Source: Alphaproteobacteria bacterium
GTDB taxonomy: Bacteria; Pseudomonadota; Alphaproteobacteria; Rickettsiales; SXRF01
Direction of reading: 5' to 3'
Assembly: GCA_025360605.1 (NCBI GenBank)
Contig: JANYBV010000028.1
Span: forward strand, 62,001-126,000
DNA: 64,000 bases
The notes below the pieces were generated by a model. It did not search any database and was not told where the DNA came from. It worked only from the letters and a program-made list of their open reading frames with translations. Shown here piece by piece: positions 38,372 through 48,424 of this stretch (position 1 is the first letter of the stretch; every line of letters begins with the position of its first letter). Position numbers and translations under genes: made by a program.

Positions 38372-39133
38372 ATGAAGTGTAAAGCCTTATCATTATTGGC
38401 GATATCGTGTCTGCTGGTTGGTGTAATGCCGCTGGCCTCTTGCACACAAATTGCATCACTATTTGGCAATGGCAAGTCTAAATCAGCGCATGCCAAGCAT
38501 GCCCCGCAAAAAACCACTTATGACGCTGGTGCTTACGTTGCCAATCTAACGATGGGGCGTCTTGCGCTGTCTGGGGAAGATGTATCGGATAATGTCGCTA
38601 TGATAAATAGCTATGCTGGTCAAAAGAAGTCGAAGGCAGAACAACTGATGATCATCATCATTGATTACAAAATTAATCCTGATGCACCCGCCCAGCAGTT
38701 TGTAGCGCCAGCGATAACAGGTAAGGCGGATTTTCCATACTTGCAATTGATCATGGATAAATTGAATGGTGCCGGTGGTGCAATTCAAAATATTCACCTT
38801 GCTGGAGTTGTAGTGCGTGCGGACAAATCACTTGCCTTGCCCAAAGAATCTGCACAACTCACTTCCGCGCTGGACACGCAACAACGAAATATATTAACGC
38901 AATCTCACGCTTTAGAAATGAAAGATGATATTAAAACGCAATTGGCATTGATTGACTTTTTTACCAAACACCTTTGTCGAGATGCGGCATATTTGTCTGT
39001 TGATAATGTAAAGCGTATGCTGGCAAAAGTAGCACAAAATAAAAATATGGATGATGCCGAGTTGCAGTCTTTTTCAAAAGATCTGGAAAAAGAAGAAAGC
39101 AACCTCAAGTCAGTCCTGCCTTATAATATCTGA
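38372..39133 (+). CDS. Lipoprotein of unknown function
   Basis: The 253-residue precursor from ATG 38372 has a hydrophobic signal (LSLLAISCLLVGVMPLASC) with lipobox LASC. The mature part is a mostly helical domain with a basic start (NGKSKSAHAKHAPQKT) and a C-terminal charged helix (DDAELQSFSKDLEKEESNLK). It is divergent from the kdpD-like gene and could be its extracytoplasmic partner, though nothing shows this. Confidence 0.7.
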   Translation: MKCKALSLLAISCLLVGVMPLASCTQIASLFGNGKSKSAHAKHAPQKTTYDAGAYVANLTMGRLALSGEDVSDNVAMINSYAGQKKSKAEQLMIIIIDYKINPDAPAQQFVAPAITGKADFPYLQLIMDKLNGAGGAIQNIHLAGVVVRADKSLALPKESAQLTSALDTQQRNILTQSHALEMKDDIKTQLALIDFFTKHLCRDAAYLSVDNVKRMLAKVAQNKNMDDAELQSFSKDLEKEESNLKSVLPYNI

Positions 39134-39174
39134 GATTGCCGGTCTCACAATATATTTAATATCAATCAAAATGT

Positions 39175-39251
<77 letters not shown>

Positions 39252-39380
39252 GTAACAAACTGACAGCCTGTTCTAACTACGTGAGGTAAGGGGGTGGCGC
39301 AACAAAAAATATGGCAGATCATCGATGATAAACCCGTATTGCTTGGCTTCTTGACCTAAGCGACTGCCATACAACAGGTT

Positions 39381-39412
39381 TGTGGATAAGATGTGAATAA
39401 CTTTGTGGATAT
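39381..39412. promoter_or_regulatory. Cluster of three DnaA boxes
   Basis: TGTGGATAA (39381, exact reverse of TTATCCACA), TGTGAATAA (39392, one mismatch) and TGTGGATAT (39404, one mismatch) are in the same orientation at 11- and 12-base steps. An AT-rich stretch follows. The 268-bp space 39252-39519 also has a 12-bp palindrome ATCATCGATGAT at 39318. Confidence 0.6.
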
Positions 39413-39519
39413 CATCTGGAGGGCTGGATTATTGCATATTTTTGTGATATACCGATCCTCCGGCTTTGACCGGATATAACATGCTTCATGCGTTTGAGGC
39501 TCATACGTTCGGGGGAAAT

Positions 39520-39921
39520 ATGAAAGCACTTCAAAAGTTTGTAACGCCACAACAACTCACTCACCTTCATCACCTGATTGGCAACGATATGTGCCGCGCG
39601 GTGGATATGTGGGTCTCTAAAAATAAAGTGTCAGCGCGTGAACATGCCCAGTTGCGTGAGGCGAAATCGCTGGTTGGCAGCCTCAAATACCCTGATTTCA
39701 TTCAGGCGGTCCGCATGGACGAGATGCTCTGGGCGCTGAAATGGTTTCAAGAACGCCTTGAATCGCTGCATAGCAAACTGTTTGATCAGGCTGCACAGAT
39801 GCTGGGTGCAAGCCTGAATGAGGCGCACCCGTTGCCGCATGACCTTGAACGCCGCATTGCTAACGAATTAGTGATTGTAAGCCGCGTTGAAACGGCAGTT
39901 CCCCTCAAGGAAGCTGTGTAG
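39520..39921 (+). CDS. Hypothetical helical protein
   Basis: From ATG 39520, with GGGGGAAAT immediately upstream, the 133-residue product is soluble and mainly helical, with many His, Leu and Glu (LTHLHHLIGNDMCRAVDMWV, MDEMLWALKWFQERLESLHS). No family was recognised. The promoter region contains a cluster of DnaA boxes, which would allow cell-cycle control. Confidence 0.65.
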   Translation: MKALQKFVTPQQLTHLHHLIGNDMCRAVDMWVSKNKVSAREHAQLREAKSLVGSLKYPDFIQAVRMDEMLWALKWFQERLESLHSKLFDQAAQMLGASLNEAHPLPHDLERRIANELVIVSRVETAVPLKEAV

Positions 39922-39991
39922 TTTCCTTAGTTTTCAGTGGGTTAATAATTAATATGTGTTTACTGTGAATAATGATTTCAGGGCGTAATTG

Positions 39992-40024
39992 TTAATATCG
40001 CTTTAGTGACTGTAACGCTATAAT
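39992..40024 (+). promoter_or_regulatory. CtrA-like motif and TATAAT box before the 40066 gene
   Basis: TTAATATCGCTTTAG (39992-40006) fits TTAA-N7-TTAA with one mismatch in the second half. A consensus -10 box TATAAT follows at 40019-40024, 41 bases before the start codon, with no clear -35 box. Nearly the same 15-mer occurs at 43557-43571. Confidence 0.4.
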
Positions 40025-40065
40025 GGCCTTAGAAAAATCTGACTATTTTTCCAAAGGAGTGGTTT

Positions 40066-41166
40066 ATGGCAAGCGGTCTGGATTCACAAAGCGCCAAGCG
40101 TGATTTAGCTACACACAGCCTCACAATCGAAAAAATTGCCCAGACTCCCCTCGGTGAGGAAACAGGTGTCATTGCAACACCTGAGAGCATGGACCCGCAG
40201 CTCAATCCCGACCTGCGTCAGGCGCTCAAAATATACAGCAAGCATTACCTCACGGAAGAAGACGGTATTCCGGGTGAAGGCGAGGGCATCAACGATGTCA
40301 TGCTGCCGCGACTGCGCGGCGAAGACCCGAACGTCAAGGCCGTCACCACCTATGCCATGAAGGGCGACGATGGTGTGGTCCACGGCGTTGCATTTGTGGA
40401 AACCTATGAAATCAATGAGTCGAAGAAGGGCGAAGAACCTTTAAAGGGCCTCGTGCATCTGCTCACCTATGCCGCCACCGAGCCTCCTTATAACGACTAT
40501 GAACATAACGCCGCTTTCCACGCGGGGATTGTCGAGGGCGTAAAGCAGATCGACAAGGATCTGGGGTATGATGGCAACACCGTCATCACGTCCGAGGTAA
40601 ACTCCTTCCGCGATTATGAAGGCAAGCCCACGAGCAATAAAATGGACGTGGAGTTCGAAATTAAATCAGGCCTCAAGCGCGCCGAGCGCGAGGTGTACAA
40701 TCTGGGCGGTTCGCCGGACATTATTGCTCTGGATGGCCGTTATAACAATATCAATATCCTGCAAATTCCGTACACGCCGCCCGAGCTGGGTGATGATGAC
40801 GGTGAGAAACACGGGCATCTGAAGGATGCCAAGGCGATTTCACGGTTGCTGAAAAACGAGTATGCGTTCAACGGGGAAGGTGAACCATTATTCCTGACCG
40901 CCGAAAACACCGACGGTAGCAAACTAACTGCTGAACAGCTTGAATTACAAGCGGCTTTCCAGAAACAGCTGGTGGTGAGTGTGGCACGTGACCGCGGGTT
41001 GACCGACAAGCAACTGGTGTTGGATGCGCGTTCGCTCAATGAAGCCGGCTTCCGTTCGATGGATGAGGCCTATGAAACCCTCACCAAACGTGCCAAAGGC
41101 GAAGGCAAGACCTCTGCCAGCATTCCACCACGCCGTACCAGCTGGGTTGTTGGCGGCGAGTCATAA
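40066..41166 (+). CDS. Hypothetical protein, 366 residues
   Basis: The start is supported by AAAGGAG 7 bases upstream. The protein is soluble and acidic with no signal peptide. The N-terminal 45 residues look disordered; the rest forms a mixed alpha/beta domain (VKAVTTYAMKGDDGVVHGVA, LVHLLTYAATEPPYNDYEHN, INILQIPYTPPELG). The arrangement of a central sheet with a helix after LLTYAATEP faintly recalls acyltransferase (GNAT) folds, but no acetyl-CoA motif is visible. No function is assigned. Confidence 0.7.
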   Translation: MASGLDSQSAKRDLATHSLTIEKIAQTPLGEETGVIATPESMDPQLNPDLRQALKIYSKHYLTEEDGIPGEGEGINDVMLPRLRGEDPNVKAVTTYAMKGDDGVVHGVAFVETYEINESKKGEEPLKGLVHLLTYAATEPPYNDYEHNAAFHAGIVEGVKQIDKDLGYDGNTVITSEVNSFRDYEGKPTSNKMDVEFEIKSGLKRAEREVYNLGGSPDIIALDGRYNNINILQIPYTPPELGDDDGEKHGHLKDAKAISRLLKNEYAFNGEGEPLFLTAENTDGSKLTAEQLELQAAFQKQLVVSVARDRGLTDKQLVLDARSLNEAGFRSMDEAYETLTKRAKGEGKTSASIPPRRTSWVVGGES

Positions 41167-41340
41167 CTCCCGCTATCGGCAGAATTCCTCATATCTGGGG
41201 TTTATGTCGGAGCATTTTCCAGAAATTACTTGCGCCTTTCACCGGTTTATTGCTATCAATAGCACCCTTTTACGCGAAAAAGGCCGCCTTGCTGCGCCTG
41301 AGAATATCAGGCGGCAACCAACGTAAGGCGTGATTTTTGG

Positions 41341-41417
41341 GGGCGGTTAGCTCAGTTGGTTAGAGCGCCACGTTGACATCGTGGAGGTCGGAGGTTCGAG
41401 TCCTCTACCGCCCACCA
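41341..41417 (+). tRNA. tRNA-Val (anticodon GAC)
   Basis: This is a complete cloverleaf of 77 bases with encoded CCA. Acceptor arms are GGGCGGT and ACCGCCC, the anticodon stem CCACG/CGTGG encloses loop TTGACAT with anticodon GAC, and the T arm contains GTTCGAGTC. Confidence 0.95.
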
Positions 41418-41429
41418 GTTTTACTCCAC

Positions 41430-43490
41430 TCACGCCCTGATGGTGCTAAGGAATTCATCCACTTTTTGTTTCAGCGTGACGGACTGGGTATTGAGGCTCT
41501 TGGCGGATTCCAGCACCTGCTGGGCCGTCTGGCCTGTTTTTTCCGCACCTTCCTGAACAGAGATCATATTCTGGGAAATTTCCTGCGTGCTGTTGGAGGT
41601 ACGGATAATGTTGCTGGCGATTTCATTGGTGACGGCGGATTGTTCTTCTACCGCCGCTGCCACTGCCGAGGTGCTTTCCGACACATGCCCGATAATGCCG
41701 ATAATTTTCATCACGGAATCCACCGAGGACGTTGTCGCCACCTGCATTTCATTGATCTGGGCGGTAATTTCTTCGGTTGCCTTGGCCACCTGATTGGCAA
41801 GGTTTTTGACCTCGCTGGCAACTACTGCAAAGCCTTTTCCGGCGTCACCGGCACGTGCCGATTCAATGGTGGCATTCAGCGCCAGCAGATTAATCTGACC
41901 GGCGATGCTGGTGATCACCTCGATAATCTGGCTTACCTTTTTGGATTTTTCGGCGAGTGATTCAATAATATGCTGTGCATCTTCAGCGGTAGCGGACGCC
42001 TCGCTGGCGATACTGTTGGAGCGTTGGGTTTGTGCGCTGATTTCGCGGATAGAAGCCGTAAGCTCCTCCGCTGCTGCTGCCACCTGCGAGGAGGTGTGCG
42101 CTGCTTCATTGGAAAGGTTGGCAACCGATACCGAGCGCTGCTTGGTGTCGGCGGAGATCTGGGTCACGCTCTGCGCGCCTGATTGCATCTGTACGGCAGA
42201 GCTTGCCACCTGAGCCACCACAACCTTGATGGAGGATTCAAACGTGTCCGCCATGGTGTGCATGGCCTCGCGTTTTTGCTGCTCGGCGATGGCTTTCTGG
42301 TTTTCCTGTTTCTTTATCATGCGCGCGTTGTCGGCGGCTTTTTTGTTTACATCCGCTTCCAGCTCTTCGATTTTTAGTTTTACGATGCGGGCGCTGCGCT
42401 GCAAGATAGCCCAGATGGCGGAGCCGAGTGCAGTAAGCAGGGCTGCAAACCCGTAACCGGCTAATTTAAAATTCTGCACGGCCTTGGCATCACCGCTGTT
42501 GAGAAACTTATCATCGGGATAGCCCACCCACAGCGACCATTTGCTGCGAGGGTCGGTGGTTTCTACCGGAACCACGGTCGAAAACAGCAAATTAGGATCA
42601 GGTTTTATCTGTTTCAGCCATTCAGCAGATTGCTGTTCTTGCCCTGCTTCTTTGGCAAGTATGGTATATTGGTAGGTATCGTTCACCAGTGCCACGTTGG
42701 TGGTGGGCATCATTCCCTTAATAGTGTTGTTACGAATAACAGCCGTTATGGCTCCTTTTAATAGCCCGTCCGGTCCATAAAACGGCACCGACATCACTGC
42801 ACCAGCGCGGTCGGTATCCTTGTGGGTTTTTTTGTAATCGTCATTATCGCAGGTCAACACTTCCGATCCGCTGATAAACGGCAAATTGAGATTCACGAAT
42901 TTTTTGTTATCAGGATAGTGCTGCTTCAGATAGGTCATGTGCTCCTTCAGCAGTTTGTACTCATAAATTTCTACTTCTGGCATTTTCTCAGCCATCTCCA
43001 CCGAAGTGACAGGGGGTTTGGCTGCTTCCGGTTTGGTGGGGTCAGGAACTTTACCGTCATACATAAGGATAGGTTCTTCAAGACCGCCAGTTTCGGGATC
43101 AATCTGCTCAGGCTCAATATCCACCGGCACGATGTAAATTTCCGATACCGAGACGTTGCTGACCATGTTGTTATATATCTGGACGATGGATTCATGAGCG
43201 TTGGCATCAAGGTTTTTGCCGTGACGGTCGATGTTTTGAACCCCCGGAAGCAAACCGATGGTGCGGATGCCCTGATAGAGCTGTTTAAAGGAATACGTTA
43301 TATTTTTGGCAGCAAGATAGGCTTCGGCTTGTGAGTTGGTTTTATAGCGCTCCATGGCGGTTTCGAGGTCTTTGGTGCTTTTCATATGCACTAACAGCGC
43401 AAGGCCGGCGCCGAAGGCAAAAATGCCGATATAGCCTAAGTAATTTTTGTTGAACAACGACGCTTTGGAGGCGTTTTCAGCGTAATCCAT
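41430..43490 (-). CDS. Methyl-accepting chemotaxis protein with large periplasmic sensor
   Basis: The 686-residue chemoreceptor has a first membrane helix at about residues 19-35, a periplasmic region of about 300 residues likely of the double Cache type (VSVSEIYIVPVDIEPEQIDP, DRAGAVMSVPFYGPDGLLKG, WSLWVGYP), a second helix at about 345-365, and a cytoplasmic signalling domain with the conserved hairpin tip (IAGQINLLALNATIESARAG, DAGKGFAVVASEVKNLA). No clear HAMP domain is seen; a coiled coil with KLKIEELEADVNKKAADNAR links membrane and signalling parts. It ends close to tRNA-Val, convergent with it. Confidence 0.95.
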   Translation of the reverse strand: MDYAENASKASLFNKNYLGYIGIFAFGAGLALLVHMKSTKDLETAMERYKTNSQAEAYLAAKNITYSFKQLYQGIRTIGLLPGVQNIDRHGKNLDANAHESIVQIYNNMVSNVSVSEIYIVPVDIEPEQIDPETGGLEEPILMYDGKVPDPTKPEAAKPPVTSVEMAEKMPEVEIYEYKLLKEHMTYLKQHYPDNKKFVNLNLPFISGSEVLTCDNDDYKKTHKDTDRAGAVMSVPFYGPDGLLKGAITAVIRNNTIKGMMPTTNVALVNDTYQYTILAKEAGQEQQSAEWLKQIKPDPNLLFSTVVPVETTDPRSKWSLWVGYPDDKFLNSGDAKAVQNFKLAGYGFAALLTALGSAIWAILQRSARIVKLKIEELEADVNKKAADNARMIKKQENQKAIAEQQKREAMHTMADTFESSIKVVVAQVASSAVQMQSGAQSVTQISADTKQRSVSVANLSNEAAHTSSQVAAAAEELTASIREISAQTQRSNSIASEASATAEDAQHIIESLAEKSKKVSQIIEVITSIAGQINLLALNATIESARAGDAGKGFAVVASEVKNLANQVAKATEEITAQINEMQVATTSSVDSVMKIIGIIGHVSESTSAVAAAVEEQSAVTNEIASNIIRTSNSTQEISQNMISVQEGAEKTGQTAQQVLESAKSLNTQSVTLKQKVDEFLSTIRA

Positions 43491-43507
43491 ATTTCAGTCC
43501 TGATGTA

Positions 43508-43559
43508 TTTTTTTGTTGCTATAGCCTACGCGTAACAAAAAAAGACTAACGTAGCGTTA
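43508..43559 (-). other. A/T-run inverted repeat and weak terminator-like hairpin
   Basis: TTTTTTTGTT (43508-43517) and AACAAAAAAA (43534-43543) are perfect arms. On the minus strand a small hairpin TAACG-CTA-CGTTA at the stop codon of the 43557 gene is followed by GTC and seven T residues. This may be a weak terminator before the chemoreceptor gene. Confidence 0.4.
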
Positions 43560-43571
43560 ATATTGCTTTAG
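43557..43571. promoter_or_regulatory. CtrA-like motif upstream of the chemoreceptor gene
   Basis: TTAATATTGCTTTAG differs by one base from the motif at 39992-40006. It is 67 bases upstream of the chemoreceptor start but lies within the 3' end of the preceding gene, so it may be coincidental. Confidence 0.25.
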
Positions 43572-44300
43572 GGTGCAGGAGGTTTTGGGGCTGAGTACAA
43601 TGCCGATTATCATGGCAGTGGCAATCACTGCCGAAGAACTCAGGCGGCTTAAATCAAGCCCGCCATCATGGAGCGGTTTGGTCAGCAGGTCACCCACCAC
43701 AGCGCCCAGCGGGCGGGTGAGAATAAAGCCCGCCCAGAATAGTAGGGTGCGGGAGATTTTTGTGTAGTAATACGCGATGGCGATGAAGGAAAGTATGGTT
43801 AAAAACACCAGCGTGCTTCCATCATAGCCTAGACCGGAAGAATCAGCGGTAAAATCACCGAGTGCCGTTCCCAGCGTGTTGGAAAATAAAATGGTGATCC
43901 AGTAAAACGATTCCACCTTGGGTGAGTTGATACGGGCGACGCTCACTGAGCCAAGGCAAAAGCGCCACAGGCCGAGTGATGACATGAGTAGCGTTAGCAA
44001 GATGATGACACCGCCGACATACTCCAAGCCCAGCGAGCGGTCGGCATAATCGGCCATGGTGGTGCCTGCGGTGGTGGTGGCAACGATCACGCTCCAGTAT
44101 AAAAAACGGTGGAACGATTTAGCTGCGACCTGCGCCGTAACACAGATAAGGAAAATACTAAAAAAGATAGCCGTGCTGGTTGCATACCCCAATTCAAGGG
44201 TCATCGAAACAGCATCGCCACCAGTTTCACCCAGTGTGGTAGCCAGAATTTTGATGAGCCAGAACGCAATGGTTATTTCAGGTATTTTGCTCATTTTCAT
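43557..44300 (-). CDS. COG4705-type membrane protein
   Basis: The product (about 247 residues from ATG 44300; ATG 44294 is also possible) has eight or so membrane helices in two repeated halves. Each half contains a GD motif (KILATTLGETGGDAVSMTLE, SNTLGTALGDFTADSSGLGY, TRPLGAVVGDLLTKPLHDGG). This is the uncharacterised, membrane-anchored COG4705 family, in which the repeated TLG-GD elements suggest a small-molecule or ion transporter. The longer frame upstream has no membrane character and is unlikely to be translated. Confidence 0.8.
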   Translation of the reverse strand: MKMSKIPEITIAFWLIKILATTLGETGGDAVSMTLELGYATSTAIFFSIFLICVTAQVAAKSFHRFLYWSVIVATTTAGTTMADYADRSLGLEYVGGVIILLTLLMSSLGLWRFCLGSVSVARINSPKVESFYWITILFSNTLGTALGDFTADSSGLGYDGSTLVFLTILSFIAIAYYYTKISRTLLFWAGFILTRPLGAVVGDLLTKPLHDGGLDLSRLSSSAVIATAMIIGIVLSPKTSCTLKQY

Positions 44301-44453
44301 ATTCTGATGATAAGTATTATACTGAAATATATTAATATTAGTGATTTTATAAGTATAAAACGTAATGCAATTGTCACACATGTAATGCCGTATGAGGTTA
44401 TAATACAAAAACTCAGGCTTGTACATTGAAGCTGTTGGAAGGGAGAGTGCCGT

Positions 44454-45425
44454 ATGGTTATGATCAATGAAGTGTCCCCTAAAAAACTTAAGGACAAAAC
44501 CGCCGAGGCGCTCAATCTGGAAGTGTATAAACTAGAGAACTGGTTTTATCGTGTCGGAGCGAAAGCATTGGGATGGGACGAGCAGGAAGCACGCTCGCAC
44601 AATTTTGCTCTCAGGTTGATGCATGATGCCAACGAGGTAGACTCTAAGAAATCAAGAGCAAGAAAAGCCCACGAGGATGTCTATTTAAAAGACGAAATAA
44701 TACCCAAGCCGCACATTGTCACCGATGCGGAAAGTTTTTTCATGGAAGCCAAAATGTTTCTCAGTTGCAGGCAGCTTCATGGAAAAAATGAACTAAGCGA
44801 TGATCGTATGGCGGCGGCATCGACCCGTTTACAAAAGCACTATGATCATTTGGTTGCTGTGTGCAAACACCATGATCCTGAAATGGAAGATCCACCGTTT
44901 GTCGGTCTTTTGCGCAATGTTGAAGCGGCCTTCCGCATCAGCTTGAGCGATACACCGGTGCGTGTTGCGGACGTGGGCGGCGACCTAACGGGATACGAAT
45001 ACAAACCGCAGAAAAGGCCGCATCCTTTATTTTCTAAGAAGGGCAGGGAGCTGGGGCGCTATCGCCGCGATTTCCTCAACGAATTGAAACGCGATGAGGT
45101 AGACACCTTATCTGTCAAGTTGCTGATGCACTGGCCTGAACTTCCGGCAAAGCTTTCTGTAAAAGCAGGGGATATCATTGCTGAGGCACGTTCCGAGCTG
45201 GTCGATACCATGGTAGCGCAGCATAATGAGCCTGCATATGTGCCTGCATCAGGTTACACGGCGGATGATATTGTGGAAAAATTCATCATGGCTCCGTTAC
45301 AAGAAGGAACCCACCTGAGTGGAGACGATGTGCGGTATCTGGCCGATGGGCATAAACAGGCGGTGGCAGAGGCCATCGGCAAGGTGCAGCGCCATCTGGA
45401 AAAACATCGCAGCGCACAGCTTTAG
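44454..45425 (+). CDS. Hypothetical soluble protein
   Basis: The 323-residue product starts at ATG 44454 after GGAAGGGAGAG. The N-terminal part ([40 protein letters not shown]) and C-terminal part ([20 protein letters not shown]) are helical, and the middle has many histidines and charged residues. No membrane segment, signal or known motif is seen. A TATAAT box lies at 44399. It ends 4 bases inside the convergent ispH gene. Confidence 0.65.
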   Translation: MVMINEVSPKKLKDKTAEALNLEVYKLENWFYRVGAKALGWDEQEARSHNFALRLMHDANEVDSKKSRARKAHEDVYLKDEIIPKPHIVTDAESFFMEAKMFLSCRQLHGKNELSDDRMAAASTRLQKHYDHLVAVCKHHDPEMEDPPFVGLLRNVEAAFRISLSDTPVRVADVGGDLTGYEYKPQKRPHPLFSKKGRELGRYRRDFLNELKRDEVDTLSVKLLMHWPELPAKLSVKAGDIIAEARSELVDTMVAQHNEPAYVPASGYTADDIVEKFIMAPLQEGTHLSGDDVRYLADGHKQAVAEAIGKVQRHLEKHRSAQL

Positions 45426-46399
45426 TGCTGGCCGGTGGCCTTTGGAGTGAGTCTCAGCAGTTGTTCTCCGGTTACTTCCGGCGGTAGTTTGAAACGGGTA
45501 TTTTCGGCTTCGCCCTCCATCGTATCCACCCGCGTCGTCCGCAGGCGGCCAATGGCATCCACCACACCCTGCACCAGATGTTCCGGTGCCGAGGCTCCGG
45601 CGGTGATGCCCACGCTTGCTATCGTGTCAAACCAGTGCGGCTGAAGGCTTTTTGCATCATCAATCAGATAAGCGGTGATGCCGATTTCAGCGGCAAGGTC
45701 GCGTAGGCGGTTGGAGTTGGAGCTGTTGGCCGATCCCACCACCAGTAGTAAATCCACCTGTTGCGCCAGTTCGCGCACGGCATTCTGGCGGTTTTGTGTG
45801 GCATAGCAGATATCGCGCAGCTCGGGGCCGGTGATGGACGGGAAGCGGCTTTTGAGGGCAGTGATAATGTCTTTGGTATCATCCACTGATAAAGTGGTTT
45901 GCGTTACATACGATAATTTTTCAGGGTCGCGCACCTGTAATGCGGCGACATCCTTGGCATCCTGCACCAGCAACACCCCTTGGCGCACACGCCCGCTGGT
46001 TCCCTCGACTTCGGGATGCCCTTCATGGCCGATCAGGATAATCTCGCGCCCGAGTGCTTCGTAACGCTGCGCCTCGCGGTGTACTTTGGTCACCAGCGGG
46101 CAGGTGGCATCGATAACGGGCAGTTCACGCAAACGCGCACTGTTCTCTACTTTTTCGGAGATACCGTGGGCGGAGAATACCGTGATGGCCCCATCGGGGA
46201 TTTCATCAACTTCGCCGACAAACACCACGCCCTTGGCGCGCAGATCATCCACCACCCACTTATTATGCACAATTTCATGGCGCACATAAACGGGCGGGCC
46301 ATACAGTGTCAGCGCCCGTTCGACAATTTCAATCGCACGGTCAACGCCGGCGCAAAAGCCGCGTGGCTGGGCGAGTATGATGCGTAATGGTTTGGTCAT
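45422..46399 (-). CDS. ispH: 4-hydroxy-3-methylbut-2-enyl diphosphate reductase IspH
   Basis: IspH is the iron-sulfur enzyme of the last step of the non-mevalonate isoprenoid pathway. From ATG 46399 the protein is 325 residues with the three cluster cysteines in [33 protein letters not shown] and [12 protein letters not shown], plus the [19 protein letters not shown] and [10 protein letters not shown] segments. The start is one base after the zapE stop. Confidence 0.97.
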   Translation of the reverse strand: MTKPLRIILAQPRGFCAGVDRAIEIVERALTLYGPPVYVRHEIVHNKWVVDDLRAKGVVFVGEVDEIPDGAITVFSAHGISEKVENSARLRELPVIDATCPLVTKVHREAQRYEALGREIILIGHEGHPEVEGTSGRVRQGVLLVQDAKDVAALQVRDPEKLSYVTQTTLSVDDTKDIITALKSRFPSITGPELRDICYATQNRQNAVRELAQQVDLLLVVGSANSSNSNRLRDLAAEIGITAYLIDDAKSLQPHWFDTIASVGITAGASAPEHLVQGVVDAIGRLRTTRVDTMEGEAENTRFKLPPEVTGEQLLRLTPKATGQH

Positions 46400-46400
46400 G

Positions 46401-47525
46401 TCACACCTGTACATACGGGTCGGACTGCATTTCTGCCAGCCGCGACACGGTTCGTTGGAATTCAAAGCTGCCATCGCCCTGTGCGTAAATGGCTTCCGGC
46501 GGCACTGCCGCCGTGCAGATGAGCTTTACCCTATGTTCATAGAGCGCGTCAATCAGGGTGATAAAGCGTTTGGCCTCGTTGCGTTGTTCGGCGGCAAGGG
46601 CAGGGATATCCGTTAGGATGACGGTGTCGAGGCGCTTGGCAATGGCCAGATAATCGGCAGGCCCCATGTTGGCGTGGCATAACTCGGCAAATGAAAAACG
46701 GCCAATTGATTGATTATAAAGTGTAAATTGTGTAGTTCTCCCCTGTACGGCCAGCATATCCTGTTGTGGTGGAATGCCTTGCGTCAGGCGGTCGATGACA
46801 TCGGCAAGGAATGCGTTTGCTTCCGCGCCCAGCGGCCAGACATAGCGTTTTTGCAGGGATTTAATCTGGGTCATGCGGTAATCGTGGCTGCTGGAGAGCG
46901 CCATCACGTCCATTTTCTCATCGATCAGGGCAATGAGTTTGGCAAAGCGTTCGCGCTGCACCCCGCCGGTGTAGAGCGATGCAGGCGGGTGGTTGGAGGT
47001 GCTGACGATGACTACGTCCTGTTCAAAAAGTCCGGTAAAAATACGCTGGATGACCGAGGCATCGACCACATCCGTGGCCTGTAGCTCGTCAAAGCATAAC
47101 AGGCGGGTGTTGGCGGCGATTTCACGCGCAAAGGTTGCCACCGGATCACCCTCGTAATTCGTCTGGCTTCGTAGCTCGTGCAGGCGGCGGTGGGCTTCTT
47201 GCATAAAGGCATGGAAATGCACGCGGCGCTTGCGGTTGATTGGCACATTATCGAAAAATAGGTTCATCAGCATAGATTTGCCGCGCCCGACATTGCCCCA
47301 GATATAAAGGCTACGCGGTTGCACGCTTGCGGGTTTGCCAAACAGGCGGCGCAACAGGCTGGCAGCGCCCTCGGGGGCGGCATCCGTCAGGCTGTCACTA
47401 ACCCGTTGTAGCTGCTGCAAAACCAAGCGCTGGGCCTCATCGTTGCAGATGCTGCCGCCAGCCACAAGCTGGTCATAACGGGATTGTAGGGAATCGGCAG
47501 CGAAAACTTGCTTTTCTGGGGGCAT
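46401..47525 (-). CDS. zapE: ZapE/AFG1-family ATPase
   Basis: ZapE (YhcM/AFG1) is a P-loop ATPase linked to Z-ring constriction and to protein quality control. The 374-residue protein from ATG 47525 has Walker A in [19 protein letters not shown], Walker B in [19 protein letters not shown] and the sensor region [20 protein letters not shown]. The frame extends further upstream with a TTG but without supporting similarity. It is immediately upstream of ispH. Confidence 0.93.
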   Translation of the reverse strand: MPPEKQVFAADSLQSRYDQLVAGGSICNDEAQRLVLQQLQRVSDSLTDAAPEGAASLLRRLFGKPASVQPRSLYIWGNVGRGKSMLMNLFFDNVPINRKRRVHFHAFMQEAHRRLHELRSQTNYEGDPVATFAREIAANTRLLCFDELQATDVVDASVIQRIFTGLFEQDVVIVSTSNHPPASLYTGGVQRERFAKLIALIDEKMDVMALSSSHDYRMTQIKSLQKRYVWPLGAEANAFLADVIDRLTQGIPPQQDMLAVQGRTTQFTLYNQSIGRFSFAELCHANMGPADYLAIAKRLDTVILTDIPALAAEQRNEAKRFITLIDALYEHRVKLICTAAVPPEAIYAQGDGSFEFQRTVSRLAEMQSDPYVQV

Positions 47526-47572
47526 TACATTAGAACCATTTTCCCAACTGATATAAAGCAAGCGTAGGCATC

Positions 47573-48424
47573 ATGCAATTAACAGTCTCGCAGGACATGG
47601 AAAGCTTTCAGGAAGCCCTTGGCGAACTGGCAATGGACGGAAAAACCGTTGCTCTGGTTCCCACGATGGGGGCGTTGCATGCCGGTCATATAGCCCTCGT
47701 CAAGGAGGCCAAAGAGCTGGCCGATGTGGTGGCGGTGTCCATTTTTGTAAACCCCAAGCAGTTTGGGCCAAACGAAGATTTTTTAAGATATCCCCGCACA
47801 TTGGAGCGCGATCTTCAGCTTTTGGATGAGGCTGGCGTGACGCTGGTTTATACCCCGACGGTAGAAGATTTATACCCCGAAGGTTTTTCCACCATTGTCT
47901 CGGCTGGCCCGATCGGGGCGATGCTGGAAGGCACATTCCGCACAGGATTTTTTGACGGTGTGGCCACCGTGGTCACGAAATTATTATTGCGCACCCTGCC
48001 GCAGGTGGCTGTGTTTGGTGAAAAAGATTATCAGCAGCTGTGCGTCATCCGCCGGATTGTGCGCGACCTTGATATTGCGGTGGAGATTTTTGGTGCCGAA
48101 ACCGTGCGTGAATCTGACGGGCTGGCGCTGTCGTCGCGCAATGCGTATTTGTCAGCGCAGCAGCGCTCCATCGCGCCGAAGCTTTTTGAAACCCTCGAGG
48201 CGGTGGCGGACGATCTGATTTCCGAAGAAGTCTCCAAGGATGAGGCGTTGGCCAAGGGTATTGATAGGCTCACCGAGTTCGGGTTCCGTGTCGATTATCT
48301 GGAGCTGCGCAAGGAAGACACGCTGGAAGCGCTGGAAACGCTGGATACGGAAGCACGTCTGCTGGTGGCGGCGTGGCTGGGAAATACGCGTCTGATTGAT
48401 AATATCGGTATAGGAGTCGAATAA
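47573..48424 (+). CDS. panC: Pantothenate synthetase PanC
   Basis: PanC joins pantoate and beta-alanine with ATP to make pantothenate, the precursor of coenzyme A. The 283-residue protein has the HIGH-type site (VPTMGALHAGHIALVKEA), SIFVNPKQFGPNEDFLRYPR, VFGEKDYQQLCVIRR and SDGLALSSRNAYLS. panB is not in the window. Its stop overlaps the pyrE start (TAATG), so the two are probably coupled. Confidence 0.97.
   Translation: MQLTVSQDMESFQEALGELAMDGKTVALVPTMGALHAGHIALVKEAKELADVVAVSIFVNPKQFGPNEDFLRYPRTLERDLQLLDEAGVTLVYTPTVEDLYPEGFSTIVSAGPIGAMLEGTFRTGFFDGVATVVTKLLLRTLPQVAVFGEKDYQQLCVIRRIVRDLDIAVEIFGAETVRESDGLALSSRNAYLSAQQRSIAPKLFETLEAVADDLISEEVSKDEALAKGIDRLTEFGFRVDYLELRKEDTLEALETLDTEARLLVAAWLGNTRLIDNIGIGVE

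Noticed and set aside
39252-39519. Chromosomal origin of replication
   Set aside because: Three DnaA boxes are present, but typical origin neighbours (dnaA, hemE, gidA, parAB) and an obvious unwinding region with further boxes are missing.
43557-44426. Long N-terminal extension of the COG4705-type protein
   Set aside because: The first 42 residues of the open frame have no membrane or family character and come from AT-rich intergenic DNA.
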